A DNA stretch of 64,000 nt. Origin: Nematostella vectensis (lineage: Eukaryota; Cnidaria; Anthozoa; Actiniaria; Edwardsiidae). Below the pieces are notes generated by a model. The model made no database searches and was not told where the DNA came from. It saw only the letters and a list, made by a program, of their open reading frames with translations. The translations under genes were made by a program, and so were the position numbers. The stretch's first letter is position 1. Every line of letters starts with the position of its first letter. The stretch spans positions 15,372,494 through 15,436,493 of the forward strand of contig NC_064040.1 of NCBI RefSeq assembly GCF_932526225.1, read 5' to 3'. Positions 24,884 to 38,208 of the stretch are shown one piece after another.

Positions 24884-24994
24884 TTACATTGCTTACTTTA
24901 CTTATTCTATTCATGATTTAACTCACGCACAGGCCTCTGCTTCCTTCTCCCTACGCTGTTACTTTGGTAGTGGGAATGAGGCAGAAAGGTCTTA

Positions 24995-25148
24995 TGCCTA
25001 GTGCACACTAGCAACATAACAACATAACGACATGGGCGCGCGCACTATGTTTATCCCGACATAACGACATGGACATCATGAAATAAAAGAAAAAAAAACA
25101 AACATGTTTTTTTTCTCTTATGTCGTTATGTCCATGTCGTTATGTTTG
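24995..25148. mobile_element. MITE copy 2, right arm truncated
   Basis: Same family as the previous element: intact left arm after TTA, an extra CATAA repeat near the end, and the centre present. The right arm is lost after GTCGTTATG, where unrelated sequence (TTTGCAATGACC...) begins. Confidence 0.8.
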
Positions 25149-25263
25149 CAATGACCAAATGGTATCGTGACAAAGATGACACTGAGACGGAGATCAACCT
25201 TGTTCTTGTCATTTCTATCTGAGTTTTGCTTATACATTAAGGGTGGTGGGACATATTTCGTTA

Positions 25264-25441
25264 TGCCTAGGCACACTAGCGACATATCGACATAAAGACA
25301 TGAGCACGCGCACATCTTCGACATAACGACATAAGAGAAAAAACATGATTTTTTCTTTTATGTCATTATGTCCATGTCGTTATGTCGAGCTAAACATACT
25401 GCGCGCGCCCATGTCGTTATGTTGCTAGTGTGCACTAGGCA
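25264..25441. mobile_element. MITE copy 3, TTA target duplication
   Basis: 178 bp, flanked by TTA on both sides, with the same terminal and inner inverted blocks as copies 1 and 2. A GTG is lost from the left end (TGCCTAGGCACACTAG). Confidence 0.85.
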
Positions 25442-28201
25442 TTACTTGGCGATTCGGTTGTTAGGCGCGCGGGCGATCATCCGGGAAGCTCACATTTTTA
25501 GGGGGGGGGGGGGCAGATCGAATGGCGGGAAAACAATTAACGCGCGGCGGCATTTTTTGCTTGGAAAACAAATGCCCAAAACATTTGCGAGAAAAGCGTA
25601 ATAAACAGGAAATAACGTAAAATAAAAATGGGCAAGCATGAGTTTTTACCTAGGGCACCTACTTAGCGACCTTAAAAAGTGCAGATTTGAGCAAGAAAAG
25701 AGTTGTTTCAATGCGCATTTCACTGTTCATAAGCGGGAGAAAAGTCGATATTTTGATATAAAAATTCGCAATGTTCGCATCAGTAACCAGGCTTTATCAC
25801 AATATTCAATTGCGCCAGCGGATTATTTCATTTCAAAATTTTGGCGGTCGGCGGTTAACCGCCTCAGCGTTACGCGTGTTATAACTTTGTGTTTTGCCTC
25901 TACCTCGAATTCCTATCTTCTTCAAGACGCAGATACAGTGGAATGCATATTATAAAGTTAATGGTGAGTTAAGAATATATTTTGTGGGTCAGGATATTCA
26001 GAGGGGAAAGTAAAGCTTCGATAACGGTTGAAACAATGTCCTAACAAACTAAATTATTAAACTTACAATACCATTTAGCCAAGCTATTTATTTATAAGGA
26101 GATAAGCCAATAACTTTAATTTCTTTGGATAACAGCGAAGCAAACAAAGAACTTATTCTGTTATGATTTATATTTCGTTCGAGGCTTCGGTAGAGCGATA
26201 CCAAGCTATTTATCAGCAGCTGACACGCTACTGGTTCATCACTCAGTAAAGAGATTATTAGCTCTGAGGATTACATTAGTTGTGCTGTCCATACCGTTTA
26301 TAAACTTATCAATTTTGCTGTGTAGAGTATTCCTAAGCATTGTATATAAAAACTAGGCTGGATAACAATGAACTTTTATCACTTTTGCTGTCTAATGTGT
26401 TGCTCTTGTTTTGTTTTTCTTTGTTTTTAAATACAAATAGTAAATAGTAGGTAATCTCTATTTATTTTTCCTCTCTTTTTTTTCTGAAGGAAAAGGGACT
26501 ACAAGGACTACAGTATGATGTTTGTGGTGAGTAGTAATCAGAACCAATACTATAGATAAGTCTGTAAGTGTAAAATTAGTATATATTATTTGTCATGCCT
26601 TTAACTTAGTAGGTGCTCCACAAGAGCCTGGATAGCTTTGAGTGTCTAGGCCCTCAACCCTGCTAGCAGAGCTTTCTTCCTGTTTGTAAATGTGCTTTCG
26701 CGTGTTCGTGTATTAACACACCCCTTTGTAACAGACGCGAAATAACAGATATACTATTATAACCGCGCTGATACGAACTTGTTTTAACACAGGTTTTACA
26801 ATTCTTTCGAACCCTGAAAAGCCAAAAAACATGGACTAGAAATAGCTTTTTAGAAATTGAAAACAAGCAAATTGCCAAATGTATATGCCTTTTATTTGAA
26901 AGCGTTGATATCGATGTACTCAAAATATTTTGATAGATCAAAATTACGTGCAAGCGCCGTCGAACTTGCATGTTAGATCACCCTTCTATAGATACATACT
27001 AAAAAGTACATGTTTTATCGAAACTGGTGCTTCCAATAAAATGCCAAATTCGGCATTAGCTGGCTTGGTATTTCAAACAGCTATATTGTTGTAACTGTGG
27101 TTTCTGGCTTTTTAGGATTCGATGGATTACAAATAGCAGCGCAACAAGTCTTGGTTTGAATTTCATAAACAAATTATAAACCATCGAACCCGCAAAACTT
27201 AAAACACAATAAATATGTCTTTTTGATAAAATTCTAATAGAATGGTTCATAAACCACTGGAAAACTCTTTAGCGTATTCATCACTAATACACCCCAAATT
27301 CATTGTTCCCTTTTGTTCTGGCTTGACTACATACTACACTCTGAATATTACAATTTGTTGCACAGGTTTATAAATTTTTATTTTTTTAATAAATCAGTTT
27401 CTTATTAAACTTAGTACTGATACTTAGTACTGCCTCACTAAGTGCTGATTATTGATGTAACGCGAAATTAGCTATAGAACGTATTTATGTTTTTTATCAC
27501 TGGCTAGCAACCCAACTACTACTAACTATGTATGCATGTTATGGGATTTGTTATTCTGAGGACATTATGCACTTGTCTTTTACATTTCACTGACTTACAT
27601 GTAAAAAAAAATTGTTAATAAACTATTTTTAACATGAATATTATGTCCAAAGTTTTACTGTCTCCAAACGCAAATTATCACCACGTTTGCCCGACGGACA
27701 CGAGTTTGCGCCAGCGAATACTAGCGAAAGACGCGGCGAACACTCGAGTAAGCGCAAATAATCAAGGAAAACCTAGGGAATATTTAGATATGCACATATA
27801 ATCACCTTGTCTGTACTGCGGAAGACACGCGCTTACGCTAGCGAATAGTAGCGGAAGACACGGCGAATACTTTAGTAAGCGCCTAATAATCATAGGTAGG
27901 AAGACGTGCGGATATGGTACGTTATCGCTCCCTTCTACCCGTGTAAGACACGGAATATTCTCTCGGGGAAGACGCGCGCAGACAAATGAAATATTCCACG
28001 TTTGCCCCGGATATTCCACATGTCTGCGCTAGGTGCAAACTCGACTTTTTTTTGCCGTGTCATACATGACAACATGCATCCCATCTATCGCGTGGCTCAC
28101 ACGTGACGACACACATCCTATCCACCACGCGACGACACATATTCCATCTATCATGTGACGACATGCATCGCATCTATCACGTGCTCAAATTTTCACTTTG
28201 G
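25442..28201. other. Non-coding stretch with short tandem duplications
   Basis: A G-run lies at about 25500-25513. At 27710-27905 a block containing GCGAATACTAGCGAAAGACG is duplicated about 130 bp apart. At 28060-28175 a degenerate unit with CACGTGACGACA, CATCC and CTATC repeats about four times, just downstream of NXPE-like gene A. I support no exons. Confidence 0.5.
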
Positions 28202-31200
28202 TCATATATCCAGTCTATCATGCGGTATTTCGTCTTCGCCCTCCTGTCGTAGATAATTTACCAGAAGGGGGACCAGGGGCTGAGAGGCGGGAGGTCGATA
28301 ATGGACCACATCATATGTACCATCAGGATAAGTGTCCGTAATAGGGTACAAGTCCACCACAGGGATCCCGGCCTTGCACATGGCGGACGTCGCGTACGCA
28401 TTAAAAAGCTGTACCCTCTGAGGATTGAAAATTAAACTTTTAATAACACATGCCTAGTTTTTATCCTATTTTGATTCTGTCCAATTTTCCACAATTTTCT
28501 ATTGCGCATGCGCAATTTCTCAGCCTCTTAACCCCTCAACGATAATGATTACGATAAACGATGAACCGAGCTTAAGGAATCAACAACTCACCGGTGCAGT
28601 ACAGAACCGCCATTTTGTCGCTTGGAGAGACTTCGCCTTCTGTTTATTAATAGACGTCGTCGTCTTCCATATCACGTGACCTTTAAAAGACCTCGCGGAA
28701 TTCCCGCGGGCGTCTAGGGAAACCTCTTTTATCACCGCTATTGTCTTTTGTATCAAGTCCTTATATTGCTCCAGCGGCAAGCTCATGACGTAATGCAAAC
28801 CCATATTTAGAAAAATAACGCTATTCACGTGATTTACATCCGGGGCCAGGATAACAGACCGGAAGTGGTCTAGTACTCTAGTGACTTTGAAATCAAGATC
28901 ATCTGTTTCCGTCATGTCGAGTTCAGCTCTATATTTGATGTGGTAGACGAAGTTGATGTTATATCTACACTGGCGGAACATGTGTTTACACAGTCTGCTC
29001 GTGTTGAAATTGTAGCGGTAGTTGTTGAAATTTAAAGAGTCTCCGTACGACCATAGCGTTCCCATGCCTTTTGAAAGGTCACGGAAGTGAGGCTGCTGAC
29101 GAAGACCTAAGACAAAAGAGCATAATGGGAACATTAGAAATAGGACAGTAGACAACGTGAGGGAAACATTAGAAATAGGACAGTAAACGACGTGAGGGAA
29201 ACATTAGAAATAGGACAGTAAACAACGTTAGGGAAACATTAGAAATAGGACAGTAAAAAACGTGAGGGAAACATTAGAAATAGGACAGTAAACAACGTGA
29301 GGGAAACATTAGAAATAGGACAGTAAACAACCTCAGGGAAACTTTAGAAATAGGACAGTAAACGACGTGAGGGAAACATTAGAAATAGGACAGTAAACAA
29401 CCTCAGGGAAACTTTAGAAATAGGACAGTAAACAACGTGAGGGAAACATTAGAAATAGGACAGTAAACAACCTCAGGGAAACTTTAGAAATAGGACAGTA
29501 AACGACGTGAGGGAAACATTAGAAATAGGACAGTAAACAACGTGAGGGAAACTTTAGAAATAGGACAGTGAACAACGTGAGGGAAACTTTAGAAATAGGT
29601 CAGTGAACAACGTGAGGGAAACATTAGAAATGGACAGTGAACAACGTGAGGGAAACTTTAGAAATAAGACAGTGAACAACGTGAGGGAAACATTAGAAAT
29701 AGGACAGTAAACAACGTGAGGGAAACTTTAGAAATAGGACAGTGAACAACGTGAGGGAAACTTTAGAAATAGGACAGTGAACAACGTGAGGGAAACATTA
29801 GAAATGGACAGTGAACAACGTGAGGGAAACTTTAGAAATAGGACAGTGAACAACGTGAGGGAAACTTTAGAAATAGGACAGTAAACAACGTGAGAGAAAC
29901 ATTAGAAATAGGATGGTAAACAACATAATGGAAACATCAAAAAAGGAGGGTAAACAACGCGATGGAAACATAAAAAATAGGATGGTAAACAACGCGATGG
30001 AAACATCAGAAATAGGATGGTAAACAACATTAAGGAAACATCAAAAACAGGATGATATCAACATGATGGAAACATCAGAAATAGGATTGTATACAACATG
30101 ATGGTCAACAACATGATGGAAACATCAGAAATAGGATGGTAAATAACATGAAGGAAACATCAGAAATAGGATGGCAAACAACATGATTTAAATATCAGAA
30201 ATAGAATTGTAAACAACAAGATGGAAACTTTAGAAATAGGATGGTCAACAACATGATGGAAACATCAGAAATAGGATGGTAAATAACATGAAGGAAACAT
30301 CAGAAATAGGATGGTAAACAACATGATGGAAGCATCAGAAATAGGATAGTAAACAACATGAGGGAAACATCAGAAATAGGATAGTAAACAACATGATGCG
30401 AACATTAGAAATAGGATAGTAAACAAGGTGATGGAAACATAAAAAATAGGATGGTAAAATAGCATGAGGGAAACATCAAAAATAGGATGGTAAACAACAT
30501 GATGGAAACATCAGAAATAGGATTGTAAACAAAGTGATGGAAACATCAGAAATAGGATTGTAAACAACGCGAGGGAAACATCAGGAATAGACAAGATGTT
30601 AAAAGCTCTGCCAGAAGGAAAGTTCCAGTGGTCGATCCAGGATTGTTCAATTTACAAAAAGTACGAAAGTATCTATCCCTGAATTGTAAGTCCCTAAAAT
30701 AAAACCTATTGGACACATGGGACCACTTTTGGATGCTAAGAGCAAATATATCAACGCTATTTTTGTGGCCATTTAGTAAATAAAAATACCGTAAAACTCT
30801 ATTAAGACCGCCTCTCCAAGAGCATCCCTTCCCCTTTAGAGCAAAAATTATAGATCTCTGTCTCGCCTCTCTTTCCCTTTAATATGCACAAAGATAAGGA
30901 AAGTGATTCTTGCTGGCCTAGATATTAATAGGGCCTTATACCTACCTGGAAGGTATGGCTTCCATACCCGATTTACCCATCGTCCATAGCCATCCCACAG
31001 AAACCGACATGACTGCTGTCCCGCGGGATGTACCGACACCTGTCCCGCGAACTGCGATGGAAGATCCACAAAATCTGATAAAAAGATGTCGATTATTAGC
31101 GAGGGCGCTTGGAATAGAGTTTGTCTCCTTATTTTAACTTTAGCTAGCTCTAGTTTCTATTGCCCTTGCAGAAACGACGGGACTCATTATCTAAAAGTTC

Positions 31201-32856
31201 GGACAGCTTAAATGTGTCATTCCACTTCCAGCCGCATATAAATACTCTGGGTTGTGATTGACAATTCTATTTTGGAACTCACGGGCTGGTAAAAACGTGC
31301 GCGTTTGTAAAATTTTCAGCAAGATTAAAATATTTTTGTCTGAGAAAAGAAAACGTAAAAATCGTGAATCAGCAAAGAGAGACTCACGTAGACACTTGAT
31401 TTTTTTTCTGGGGCGAATCTAGCTTTTCGCTGGGGGGGGGGGGAAGGGGTTGCCACAGTGACAAAGGGGGGAAGTGCCTTTTTTTTTTTGTTACATATGG
31501 CTTTCTGGCAACCCAAAGGGGGTTTTAAACCCCCTAAACCTCCCCCTAGGTCCGCTACTGTTTTTGTTTTTTGCTTGTGATTTCCATTTAAGAAAAATGC
31601 AAAGCTTATAAGATAAAACTAAAGAATAAAATAATGCTCACCTTTTGCTATGGATGAGTCATTTTGCGGTTTGATAATGAACTTGATGGAGGCGTCATTT
31701 TGGAGACGCTCCAGGAGGAAGTCGTCGAGTTTTCCTAGAGTACCTTCGGGCTGGTGCTTCCCTTGAGAATTACCTGAAAATGATGGACCACAAGAAATAG
31801 CCCTTGATATTATCATCTTCTTTTGCGATACAGCATTTCTCAAGTTCAATTTATGAATACTATGACCTTATCATGACCTTAAGTTTTATAAATAGTTTTC
31901 GAGCCAATCATTGGTTGTGTACTTGCCAGCAACGAACCAATCATTGGTTGTGTAGTTGCCAGCCACGAACCAATCATTATTGGTTGTGTACTTACCAACA
32001 ACGAACCAATCATTGGTTGTGTAGATACCAGCAACGAACCAATCGTCGGTTCGTTGTGTAGTTGCCAGCCACGAACCAATCATTGGTTGCGCAGTTACCA
32101 GCAACGAACCAAACATCGGTTGTGTACTTACCAAAAATTAACCATCCAGGTGGTGGATCCCTGAGCCCGTCATACAACGAATATTCCAACATGGCTTACC
32201 AGAAGTATACTTACCAGAAAAGAACATTGGTTGTGTACTTGCCAGCAACGAACCAATCATTCATTGGTTGCGTAGTTACAAGCAACGAACCAATCATCGG
32301 TTGTGTACTTACCAACAATAAACCATTCAGGTGGCGGATCCCTGAGTCCGTCACACAACGAATAATCCAACATGACTTGCGCAGTGTACTCTCCCGCCTC
32401 CATGGGTAGAAACAACACTTCATAGAGGCCGTTATCAAGGTCAAACACGTTAGCAAACACATTCGCAGTCCCGCTTATCTTTACCCTCCAGCTATCACCT
32501 CCGTGTGTTTGCTCTACACCTTTCGCTGTCACAGACTGAATATAGAAACGGCTGAATTTACCAGCTGTCTGCAGCACCCAGCTAGATATAAAGCTCATAT
32601 TTCCACTCGTACGTAAAGTCTTATCCATAATTTTTGCGGACCATGTGAGATTTTTAGAGCATGGTCCAAGAAGTTGTTTCCAATCGGTGCGAGCTCGTCG
32701 AACTCTCAACCAGTCTGAGAGAAAAGGGTCTTGTGTTGGCTCTGACGTTTGGGGTTGTTCCTTGAAATGGCGTTTGAACATTAGGTTTTTATTTTCGAGC
32801 TTGTTCCAAGAACTTATCAGCATGATTGAGGTGAAAAGACCACCGATAAAGAACAT
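28202..32856 (-). CDS. NXPE-like protein A (neurexophilin-like plus PC-esterase domain)
   Basis: Exons on minus: 32856-32313, 31773-31642, 31074-30946, 29106-28592, 28417-28202; 1536 nt, 511 aa, all GT-AG, phases 1,1,1,0. The ATG is the first after an in-frame TAG. Residues 1-17 are hydrophobic (signal-anchor, Golgi-type). The neurexophilin-like part includes LSDWLRVRRARTDW, GGDSWRVKI and DPPPEWFIVG. The PC-esterase part has GDS (290-292), FLNMGLHYV, IWKTTTSINK and DVVH (D476, H479), so the catalytic triad looks intact. Vertebrate NXPE proteins have this architecture, and human NXPE1 has been linked to sialic-acid O-acetylation; a glycan acyltransferase role here is inference. Unlike B and C, exon 4 is not split. 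Introns 1 and 3 hold minisatellites and a 5-kb satellite begins 0.35 kb upstream. Confidence 0.88.
29125..30590. repeat. 35-bp minisatellite in intron 3 of gene A, about 41 copies
   Basis: Units read GGGAAACATTAGAAATAGGA plus CAGTAAACAACGTGA. The exon-4-proximal half (29125-29900) is nearly uniform and the distal half (29900-30590) is diverged (GATGGAAACATCAGAAATAG type). The array starts within 20 bp of the exon 4 acceptor. On the transcribed strand each unit carries TTTCTAATGTTTCCCTC, which resembles a branch point followed by a pyrimidine tract. Confidence 0.97.
31399..31562. mobile_element. hAT-like terminal fragments in intron 2 of gene A
   Basis: CTGGGGCGAATCTAGC at 31409 and CCTAGGTCCGCTACTG at about 31547-31562 form imperfect inverted ends around G-runs and an inner hairpin (AAAGGGGGTTTTAAACCCCC type). 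Similar CGGATCTAG ends occur at 3200 and 44100. This is probably a small non-autonomous element. Confidence 0.4.
31905..32307. repeat. 33-bp repeats and a ~180-bp duplication of the exon 1/intron 1 boundary of gene A
   Basis: The unit reads CAACGAACCAATCATTGGTT plus GTGTACTTACCAG. 32128-32192 repeats 32308-32372 (the end of exon 1, its GT donor and the first intron bases) with about nine differences. Several 33-bp units still carry the donor-like CTTACCAAC (minus: GTTGGTAAG), so intron 1 looks built from copies of its own 5' splice junction. Confidence 0.85.
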
Positions 32857-33210
32857 TGCTTTTTTCTTGGGAAAACTCTATGAAAAGGGACAAAAAACGT
32901 CATAAAAGTAGCCAAAGGTAAAGAACAAATACAAATATAGATAAGGATATCATAAGGAGGAAAATACAAAGGGGGTCACAGGGTGTTCGAAACAGTGCGG
33001 TGCTATTCGCTAATAATACTATCATGTCTAACAGAAGAAAAAACACACAAAATAAAACACACACAAGGAACACAACGACCCCCCCCCACCTTTTCCCGAA
33101 ACACATTAAAATGACATATTTCGTTGTTTGAAGATGTTCTGACGCCCAGGGAGACCCTTTTTTTTCCAGCCAGCTTAGAATTTTCTTCCCAGCCAGCAAG
33201 AGGTTGGGCA
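32857..33210. other. 5' flank of gene A
   Basis: The 350 bp between the start codon of A and the satellite. It must hold the promoter or 5' UTR unless an upstream non-coding exon lies beyond the satellite. A C-run (CCCCCCCCACC) lies at 33079. I see no clear TATA element. Confidence 0.4.
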
Positions 33211-36200
33211 TTTTTTCCCAGCTACCAAGAGATAAGGAATTTATTAGTAAAAGTAATTTCCCAGCTACCAAGAGATAAGGAATTTATTAGTAAAAGTAAT
33301 TTCCCAGCTACCAAGAGATAAGGAATTTATTAGTAAAAGTAATTTCCCAGCTACCAAGAGATAAGGAATTTATTAGTAAAAGTAATTTCCCAGCTACCAA
33401 GAGATAAGGAATTTATTAGTAAAAGTAATTTCCCAGCTACCAAGAGATAAGGAATTTATTAGTAAAAGTAATTTTCCCAGCTACCAAGAGATAAGGAATT
33501 TATTAGTAAAAGTAATTTCCCAGCTACCAAGAGATAAGGAATTTATTAGTAAAAGTAATTTCCCAGCTACCAAGAGATAAGGAATTTATTAGTAAAAGTA
33601 ATTTCCCAGCTACCAAGAGATAAGGAATTTATTAGTAAAAGTAATTTCCCAGCTACCAAGAGATAAGGAATTTATTAGTAAAAGTAATTTCCCAGCTACC
33701 AAGAGATAAGGAATTTATTAGTAAAAGTAATTTCCCAGCTACCAAGAGATAAGGAATTTATTAGTAAAAGTAATTTTCCCAGCTACCAAGAGATAAGGAA
33801 TTTATTAGTAAAAGTAATTTCCCAGCTACCAAGAGATAAGGAATTTATTAGTAAAAGTAATTTCCCAGCTACCAAGAGATAAGGAATTTATTAGTAAAAG
33901 TAATTTCCCAGCTACCAAGAGATAAGCAATTTTTAGTAAAAGTAATTTCCCAGCTACCAAGAGATAAGGAATTTATTAGTAAAAGTAATTTCCCAGCTAC
34001 CAAGAGATAAGGAATTTATTAGTAAAAGTAATTTCCCAGCTACCAAGAGATAAGGAATTTATTAGTAAAAGTAATTTCCCAGCTACCAAGAGATAAGGAA
34101 TTTATTAGTAAAAGTAATTTCCCAGCTACCAAGAGATAAGGAATTTATTAGTAAAAGTAATTTCCCAGCTACCAAGAGATAAGGAATTTATTAGTAAAAG
34201 TAATTTCCCAGCTACCAAGAGATAAGGAATTTATTAGTAAAAGTAATTTCCCAGCTACCAAGAGATAAGGAATTTATTAGTAAAAGTAATTTCCCAGCTA
34301 CCAAGAGATAAGGAATTTATTAGTAAAAGTAATTTTCCCAGCTACCAAGAGATAAGGAATTTATTAGTAAAAGTAATTTTCCCAGCTACCAAGAGATAAG
34401 GAATTTATTAGTAAAAGTAATTTTCCCAGCTACCAAGAGATAAGGAATTTATTAGTAAAAGTAATTTTCCCAGCTACCAAGAGATAAGGAATTTATTAGT
34501 AAAAGTAATTTTCCCAGCTACCAAGAGATAAGGAATTTATTAGTAAAAGTAATTTTCCCAGCTACCAAGAGATAAGGAATTTATTAGTAAAAGTAATTTT
34601 CCCAGCTACCAAGAGATAAGGGATTTATTAGTAAAAGTAATTTTCCCAGCTACCAAGAGATAAGGAATTTATTAGTAAAAGTAATTTTCCCAGCTACCAA
34701 GAGATAAGGGATTTATTAGTAAAAGTAATTTTCCCAGCTACCAAGAGATAAGGAATTTATTAGTAAAAGTAATTTTCCCAGCTACCAAGAGATAAGGAAT
34801 TTATTAGTAAAAGTAATTTTCCCAGCTACCAAGAGATAAGGGATTTATTAGTAAAAGTAATTTTCCCAGCTACCAAGAGATAAGGAATTTATTAGTAAAA
34901 GTAATTTTCCCAGCTACCAAGAGATAAGGGATTTATTAGTAAAAGTAATTTTCCCAGCTACCAAGAGATAAGGAATTTATTAGTAAAAGTAATTTCCCAG
35001 CTACCAAGAGATAAGGAATTTATTAGTAAAAGTAATTTCCCAGCTACCAAGAGATAAGGAATTTATTAGTAAAAGTAATTTTCCCAGCTACCAAGAGATA
35101 AGGAATTTATTAGTAAAATTAATATCCCAGCTACCAAGAGATAAGGAATTTATTTGTAAAAGTAATTTTCCCAGCTACCAAGAGATAAGGAATTTATTAG
35201 TAAAAGTAATTTCCCAGCTACCAAGAGATAAGGAATTTATTAGTAAAAGTAATTTCCCAGCTACCAAGAGATAAGGAATTTATTAGTAAAAGTAATTTTC
35301 CCAGCTACCAAGAGATAAGGAATTTATTAGTAAAAGTAATTTTCCCAGCTACCAAGAGATAAGGAATTTATTAGTAAAAGTAATTTTCCCAGCTACCAAG
35401 AGAGATAAGGATTTATTAGTAAAAGTAATTTTCCCAGCTACCAAGAGATAAGGAATTATTAGTAAAAGTAATTTTCCCAGCTACCAAGAGATAAGGGATT
35501 TATTAGTAAAAGTAATTTTCCCATCAAGAGATAAGGAATTTATTAGTAAAAGTAATTTTCCCAGCTACCAAGAGATAAGGAATTTATTAGTAAAAGTAAC
35601 TACCAAGAGAATATGGGAATTTAATTAGTAAAAGTAATTTCCCCCAGCTACCAAGAGATAAGGAATTTATTAGTAAAAGTAATTTCCCAGCTACCAAGAG
35701 ATAAGGAATTTTTAGTAAAAGTAATTTCCCAGCTACCAAGAGATAAGGAATTTATTAGTAAAAGTAATTTTCCCAGCTACCAAGAGATAAGGAATTTATT
35801 AGTAAAAGTAATTTCCCAGCTACCAAGAGATAAGGAATTTATTAGTAAAAGTAATTTTCCCAGCTACCAAGAGATAAGGAATTTATTAGTAAAAGTAATT
35901 TCCCAGCTACCAAGAGATAAGGAATTTATTAGTAAAAGTAATTTCCCAGCTACCAAGAGATAAGGAATTTATTAGTAAAAGTAATTTCCCCAGCTACCAA
36001 GAGATAAGGAATTTATTAGTAAAAGTAATTTCCCAGCTACCAAGAGATAAGGAATTTATTAGTAAAAGTAATTTCCCAGCTACCAAGAGATAAGGAATTT
36101 ATTAGTAAAAGTAATTTTCCCAGCTACCAAGAGATAAGGGATTTATTAGTAAAAGTAATTTTCCCAGCTACCAAGAGATAAGGAATTTATTAGTAAAAGT

Positions 36201-38208
36201 AATTTTCCCAGCCTACCAAAAGATAAGGAATTTATTAGTAAAAGTAATTTCCCAGCTACCAAGAGATAAGGAATTTATTAGTAAAAGTAATTTCCCAGCT
36301 ACCAAGAGATAAGGAATTTATTAGTAAAAGTAATTTCCCAGCTACCAAGAGATAAGGAATTTATTAGTAAAAGTAATTTTCCCAGCTACCAAGAGATAAG
36401 GAATTTATTAGTAAAAGTAATTTGCCAGCTACCAAGAGATAAGGAATTTATTAGTAAAAGTAATTTTCCCAGCTACCAAGAGATAAGGAATTTATTAGTA
36501 AAAGTAATTTTCCCAGCTACCAAGAGATAAGGAATTTATTAGTAAAAGTAATTTCCCAGCTACCAAGAGATAAGGAATTTATTAGTAAAAGTAATTTCCC
36601 AGCTACCAAGAGATAAGGAATTTATTAGTAAAAGTAATTTTCCCAGCTACCAAGAGATAAGGGATTTATTAGTAAAAGTAATTTCCCAGCTACCAAGAGA
36701 TAAGGAATTTATTAGTAAAAGTGATTTCCCAGCTACCAAGAGATAAGGAATTTATTAGTAAAAGTAATTTCCCAGCTACCAAGAGATAAGGAATTTATTA
36801 GTAAAAGTAATTTTCCCAGCTACCAAGAGATAAGGAATTTATTAGTAAAAGTAATTTCCCAGCTACCAAGAGATAAGGAATTTATTAGTAAAAGTAATTT
36901 TCCCAGCTACCAAGAGATAAGGAATTTATTAGTAAAAGTAATTTTCCCAGCTACCAAGAGATAAGGAATTTATTAGTAAAAGTAATTTCCCAGCTACCAA
37001 GAGATAAGGAATTTATTAGTAAAAGTAATTTTCCCAGCTACCAAGAGATAAGGAATTTATTAGTAAAAGTAATTTTCCCAGCTACCAAGAGATAAGGAAT
37101 TTATTAGTAAAAGTAATTTTCCCAGCTACCAAGAGATAAGGAATTTATTAGTAAAAGTAATTTCCCAGCTACCAAGAGATAAGGAATTTATTAGTAAAAG
37201 TAATTTTCCCAGCTACCAAGAGATAAGGAATTTATTAGTAAAAGTAATTTTCCCAGCTACCAAGAGATAAGGAATTTATTAGTAAAAGTAATTTCCCAGC
37301 TACCAAGAGATAAGGAATTTATTAGTAAAAGTAATTTCCCAGCTACCAAGAGATAAGGAATTTATTAGTAAAAGTAATTTTCCCAGCTACCAAGAGATAA
37401 GGAATTTATTAGTAAAAGTAATTTCCCAGCTACCAAGAGATAAGGAATTTATTAGTAAAAGTAATTTTCCCAGCTACCAAGAGATAAGGAATTTATTAGT
37501 AAAAGTAATTTTCCCAGCTACCAAGAGATAAGGGATTTATTAGTAAAAGTAATTTTCCCAGCTACCAAGAGATAAGGAATTTATTAGTAAAAGTAATTTT
37601 CCCAGCTACCAAGAGATAAGGGATTTATTAGTAAAAGTAATTTTCCCAGCTACCAAGAGATAAGGAATTTATTAGTAAAAGTAATTTTCCCAGCTACCAA
37701 GAGATAAGGAATTTATTAGTAAAAGTAATTTTCCCAGCTACCAAGAGATAAGGAATTTATTAGTAAAAGTAATTTTCCCAGCTACCAAGAGATAAGGAAT
37801 TTATTAGTAAAAGTAATTTTCCCAGCTACCAAGAGATAAGGAATTTATTAGTAAAAGTAATTTCCCAGCTACCAAGAGATAAGGAATTTATTAGTAAAAG
37901 TAATTTTCCCAGCTACCAAGAGATAAGGAATTTATTAGTAAAAGTAATTTCCCAGCTACCAAGAGATAAGGAATTTATTAGTAAAAGTAATTTCCCAGCT
38001 ACCAAAAGATAAGGAATTTATTAGTAAAAGTAATTTCCCAGCTACCAAGAGATAAGGAATTTATTAGTAAAAGTAATTTTCCAGCTACCAAGAGATAAGG
38101 AATTTATTAGTAAAAGTAATTTTCCAGCTACCAAGAGATAAGGAATTTATTAGTAAAAGTAATTTTCCAGCTACCAAGAGATAAGGAATTTATTAGTAAA
38201 AGTAATTT
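33211..38208. repeat. 5-kb satellite, 43/44-bp unit, about 115 copies
   Basis: The unit is CCCAGCTACCAAGAGATAAG plus GAATTTATTAGTAAAAGTAATTT, with three or four T before CCC (43 or 44 bp). The 44-bp form comes in blocks (for example 34330-34990). A GGGATTT variant recurs at about two- and three-unit spacing, a sign of higher-order structure. Degenerate copies cluster in the middle (35395-35720). Both edges pass into CCAGCCAGC-type sequence (33166-33200; 38205-38220; 38415-38430). Confidence 0.98.

Noticed and set aside
31804-32192. Open frames with repeated NHWLC or TTNDWF peptides
   Set aside because: They are translations of the 33-bp intronic repeat of gene A.
33211-38208. CRISPR-like array
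   Set aside because: The units are contiguous with no unique spacers, so it is a eukaryotic satellite.
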